Shown here: positions 61,521 through 64,000 of the stretch, piece after piece
Layout of the letters: the number at the start of each line of letters is the position of its first letter
How positions within the stretch are numbered: the first letter of the stretch is position 1
NCBI GenBank assembly: GCA_963701995.1
Contig: OY969693.1
Location: 930,001-994,000, forward strand
Source: Methanoflorens sp963701995
GTDB lineage: Archaea > Halobacteriota > Bog-38 > Methanoflorentales > Methanoflorentaceae
Reading direction: 5' to 3'
DNA length: 64,000 nucleotides
Position numbers and translations under genes: made by a program
The notes under the pieces: model-generated
What the model saw: the letters and a program-made list of their open reading frames with translations, nothing else
Told to the model about the DNA's origin: nothing
The model's database searches: none

Positions 61521-63258
61521 CCGACTGCAGCTCAACGAATTCCTTATATTTTTCCTGAAGCTTGCCGGAGTTAGTCTTCCAGTAGTCGGGGATGTCGGCG
61601 GTTTCAGCATTGTATGGGCCCACGTAGAGGTATACAGCCTGGCCCTCGACATCTCGGGCGTCGATTTCCCGGGGGCGGAGCTTGTTATCGTTAAGAATCT
61701 CAACGCCGTAATACTCTTGCCCACAGGCGCGACAAAACAGCATGGGGAATGTCTTGCGAGGTCCCGAGTTTTTCGCACAGTCAGGACAGATCACTTCGCC
61801 AGCGTCGTTGAGGTGGGGGGCGTTTGGTGAGATACAGCTCTTTATCTCACGTCCTTGACTGTAAAACGCATGAATCTTTGGAATAAGCCGTGTTTGAAGC
61901 TTCTGATTCACCTCGATTTCTGCGTTCATTCCGGCAAGAAACGCTGCGCGAAGTTCGCTTTTGCAATCGTCTGCTGAGCAGCCGGGCCGGACCTGTTGTG
62001 CATACGCATCGATTAACGTGTCCATGTCCACAGTACTGCCAAATAGATTCTCTTCGATGAACTGAACGGTGCGTTGTCTTCCAAGAAGCGACCCCATCGT
62101 TTTTAAGGACCGTTCGTCGTCCAATAGGGGACGTCCTATTAGAGCCTCTACAAGCTGCTGGGTGGATTCGATCGAATTCGCAGCTGTGTTTAACAATTCA
62201 TCAGTAACCAGCACTTTATCGGGAAGAAACGCCTCTTCGTGGTGAACAGGGGAGACAAAGTGCTCTGAGATGACCGCATCAGGCGAGAACGATTCGCCAA
62301 AAAGGTTAGTCGTAAACGCCGCAATCGACTCAGCGGCAGTCTCTAGCTCTCCGCTTTGGATTGTCGCACTCGTTGCGATACAGCGAAGTCTCTCCGAGCT
62401 GCCCGTATGTTGCTTCAGACGGCGAATAAGATATGCGACATCCGCACCTTGATTGCCCGTGTAAGTGTGCACCTCATCGAGCACGAGGAATTGCAAAGCC
62501 CCGTGGTGCTCTGGGGGAAAGAGATCTTTATCCTCAAATCTGGTGAGGATATATTCGAGCATGACATAATTGGTAAGAAGGATGTCTGGTGGCGTTGCTT
62601 TAATCTCCTCACGAGAGATAAGCTCACTGTCGTACGGTTGCGGTCTGCCCGTACGCTCGATATAGTGATTTAGCGCAACCTCTTTTAAGTTCTCGGTGTC
62701 GCCTGTGTAGAGCGCGATGGTCAAGCCGCTGCCGTTCAGACGTGCGGCAAATTCATCGTATTGTGAATTTGCAAGGGCGTTCATCGGGTAGATGATGATT
62801 GCCTTGATGCCTTTCACTCCCTCGTCACGTAGGCGCAGACACTCGCTGATTATCGGTATGCCAAAACAAAAGCTCTTGCCGCTTCCTGTGCCGGTGGTGA
62901 TAATGGTATTTTTACCGGAGAGAATGGTACGAACGGCGTCCGATTGGTGTTGGTACAACTCTACAAGCGGTGTTGTTTTGATGGCAGGATCGCTGGTAAA
63001 ACAGTAAGGTGTATTTTTGTGAATGATCTCTTCATCAGTGAGAGTATTTAGACTATCTCCAGCCGAAAAGTTACGTTTTAATTCAACGAAAGGGCCTTTA
63101 AAAATAAGCGTGCTTTTATCGAGTTCTGCGTCTATCCAGTCTTGTATTACAGGATTCTTAAACTTTTGAAATGTACTAACGTAGCTGCGGTACGCGGCTC
63201 TGACTTGTTCCAATGCGTTAAATGGATCAAACATGCTACGAATATCATCATTAGTCAT
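61471..63258 (-). CDS. Giant DEAD/DEAH helicase, N-terminal part (COG1205-like), frameshifted
   Basis: 595 residues. Q-like motif LYQHQSDAV, Walker A TGTGSGKS (122-129), DILLTNYVMLEYIL, DEVH (261-264), SATI (297-300), and a zinc-binding part (CPDC...CRAC) near the end. After about KEFVELQS the frame leaves the family and stops; the remainder is one base away, so the intact protein would be near 1,760 residues. ATG start overlaps the methyltransferase stop by four bases. The split lies within about 61515-61540. Confidence 0.88.
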   Translation of the reverse strand: MTNDDIRSMFDPFNALEQVRAAYRSYVSTFQKFKNPVIQDWIDAELDKSTLIFKGPFVELKRNFSAGDSLNTLTDEEIIHKNTPYCFTSDPAIKTTPLVELYQHQSDAVRTILSGKNTIITTGTGSGKSFCFGIPIISECLRLRDEGVKGIKAIIIYPMNALANSQYDEFAARLNGSGLTIALYTGDTENLKEVALNHYIERTGRPQPYDSELISREEIKATPPDILLTNYVMLEYILTRFEDKDLFPPEHHGALQFLVLDEVHTYTGNQGADVAYLIRRLKQHTGSSERLRCIATSATIQSGELETAAESIAAFTTNLFGESFSPDAVISEHFVSPVHHEEAFLPDKVLVTDELLNTAANSIESTQQLVEALIGRPLLDDERSLKTMGSLLGRQRTVQFIEENLFGSTVDMDTLIDAYAQQVRPGCSADDCKSELRAAFLAGMNAEIEVNQKLQTRLIPKIHAFYSQGREIKSCISPNAPHLNDAGEVICPDCAKNSGPRKTFPMLFCRACGQEYYGVEILNDNKLRPREIDARDVEGQAVYLYVGPYNAETADIPDYWKTNSGKLQEKYKEFVELQSAEDLSGLQPALLRCQY

Positions 63259-64000
63259 AGTCCATCAACCCGCTCACAGGTGTGATTATTCCAGCGTAAT
63301 CGTTGTAGTACCTCTAAAATGAGTTCCTTAGTAAGATACTTTCCATATTTCTGTTCGTCATTTCGCTTCACAATCGGAAATGTATCTAAAATATACTCAA
63401 TATCTGCAGCAGACATCCCATATAAATGAGCGTAGATAGCATCAAGTTCTGTTTGCAAGTGCAAGCGTCGATTTTCATCCCATTGAAACGGTGGTAGCGG
63501 TTTATTACTCATAGGATCGACATAACCCAGGTCTTTAGCAAAACCTTGGACATCCCAAGCAGTGTAGCAAAGTTCCAATACTTTAGGAAGGATCAGCCGA
63601 ATCAGCTCATCATTGTAAGCTGTCAGTGGTAGCACAGGGAGCTGTTCAAGGATGAAGTGAGCTAGGTTTGTCCCCCCAAGCTTCTGGCGTACGACATAGT
63701 CAAACACGATTGCATTGACATTTGCTAGGAACATAGCCACTCTTGCGGGGTCAAGTTTGTTAAAAAAGACAAGATTGATCGAATAAGTAACGCCGGCCAA
63801 AGGCATTATGGAAAAGATCGCCGTACGATGATCCGTCGCACGCGCAATTTTTCGATATCCAATGAGAAAATTACGCGATGAGATGCGGGATACTACAAGG
63901 TCTTGATCGATCCAATACCTGGGAGCTAAAAAAAAGAAGGGGTCTTTCAGCTCATCTCGTGTTGTTTCATTAAGTCGTGCTTCGTCCTCATCAGCGGTTC
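63255..64000 (-). CDS. Eco57I-like DNA methyltransferase (type IIG/class I), C-terminal part
   Basis: The frame stays open to the window edge (FFFLAPRYWIDQDLVVSRIS, NFLIGYRKIARATDHRTAIFS lie upstream of the first methionine at 63806), so this is the 3' end of a bigger gene. The end of the protein, KLGGTNLAHFILEQLPVL, LDAIYAHLYGMSAADIEYILDTFPIV and YLTKELILEV, is the usual C-terminus of large N6-adenine methyltransferases of the Eco57I/COG1002 class. The catalytic NPPY motif would be outside. It is followed by the helicase with a four-base overlap. Confidence 0.85.
   Translation of the reverse strand, partial: TADEDEARLNETTRDELKDPFFFLAPRYWIDQDLVVSRISSRNFLIGYRKIARATDHRTAIFSIMPLAGVTYSINLVFFNKLDPARVAMFLANVNAIVFDYVVRQKLGGTNLAHFILEQLPVLPLTAYNDELIRLILPKVLELCYTAWDVQGFAKDLGYVDPMSNKPLPPFQWDENRRLHLQTELDAIYAHLYGMSAADIEYILDTFPIVKRNDEQKYGKYLTKELILEVLQRLRWNNHTCERVDGL

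Overview
The window is archaeal and comes from a euryarchaeon that uses methyl- (or alkyl-) coenzyme M reductase. It carries a run of methanogenesis-marker genes with the Mcr-activating ATPase AtwA, an archaeal leucyl-tRNA synthetase, NrpR, archaeal Nob1, PAC2, DUF473 and UPF0210 proteins, archaeosine genes, an intron-containing tRNA and archaeal TATA elements. Base composition is near 50% GC. The CDC48/Hsp20 heat-shock operon is arranged and regulated as in Archaeoglobus. I cannot tell a methanogen from an ANME or alkane-oxidising relative from this sequence alone.

Layout. 0-8.3 kb: end of a gene resembling mmp10, convergent with an eight-gene minus-strand cluster (HAD, atwA, mmp3, mmp6, mmp5, mmp15, mmp17, mmp7) for maturation and reductive activation of Mcr. 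8.3-19.2 kb: small regulators (PRC-barrel, TrmB with a triplicated sensor), a flavin-binding protein, nob1, a PRTase-type regulator, leuS, conserved archaeal proteins and two tRNA-Arg genes, one with a 15-nt intron. 19.3-21.9 kb: nrpR and glnA with a visible NrpR operator. 21.9-26.1 kb: a HisA-like enzyme, a K+ channel, a dead transposase, and a two-gene module coding a PD-(D/E)XK nuclease and a small partner. 26.2-29.9 kb: heat-shock operon (ArsR-type regulator, CDC48, Hsp20) with an exact CTAAC-N5-GTTAG operator. 29.9-44.3 kb: a transglycosylase-like paralogue, small membrane and surface proteins, Elp3, homoserine dehydrogenase with an ACT protein, a serine block (glyA-serB-coiled coil) and a second K+ channel. 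44.3-49.7 kb: an archaeosine operon (DUF366, pyruvate-kinase-like, tgtA, arcS, radical SAM partner) in which arcS is frameshifted. 49.7-52.1 kb: small conserved proteins and a SnoaL-like pseudogene.

52.4-64 kb is a DNA-processing and probable defence island. On the plus strand lie an HD phosphohydrolase, a Dam-type adenine methyltransferase, a HerA-type ATPase and a NurA-type nuclease with a zinc ribbon. They face a minus-strand pair: a large Eco57I-like methyltransferase (cut by the window edge) and a giant DEAD/DEAH helicase with DUF1998 and a C-terminal Vsr-like nuclease domain. The helicase is interrupted by one frameshift. The whole looks like a restriction/DISARM-like array built from HerA-NurA and a fused helicase-DUF1998-nuclease, and is the best candidate for a little-described system here. 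Frameshifts in arcS and the helicase could be biological or uncorrected sequencing indels, and this should be settled first.
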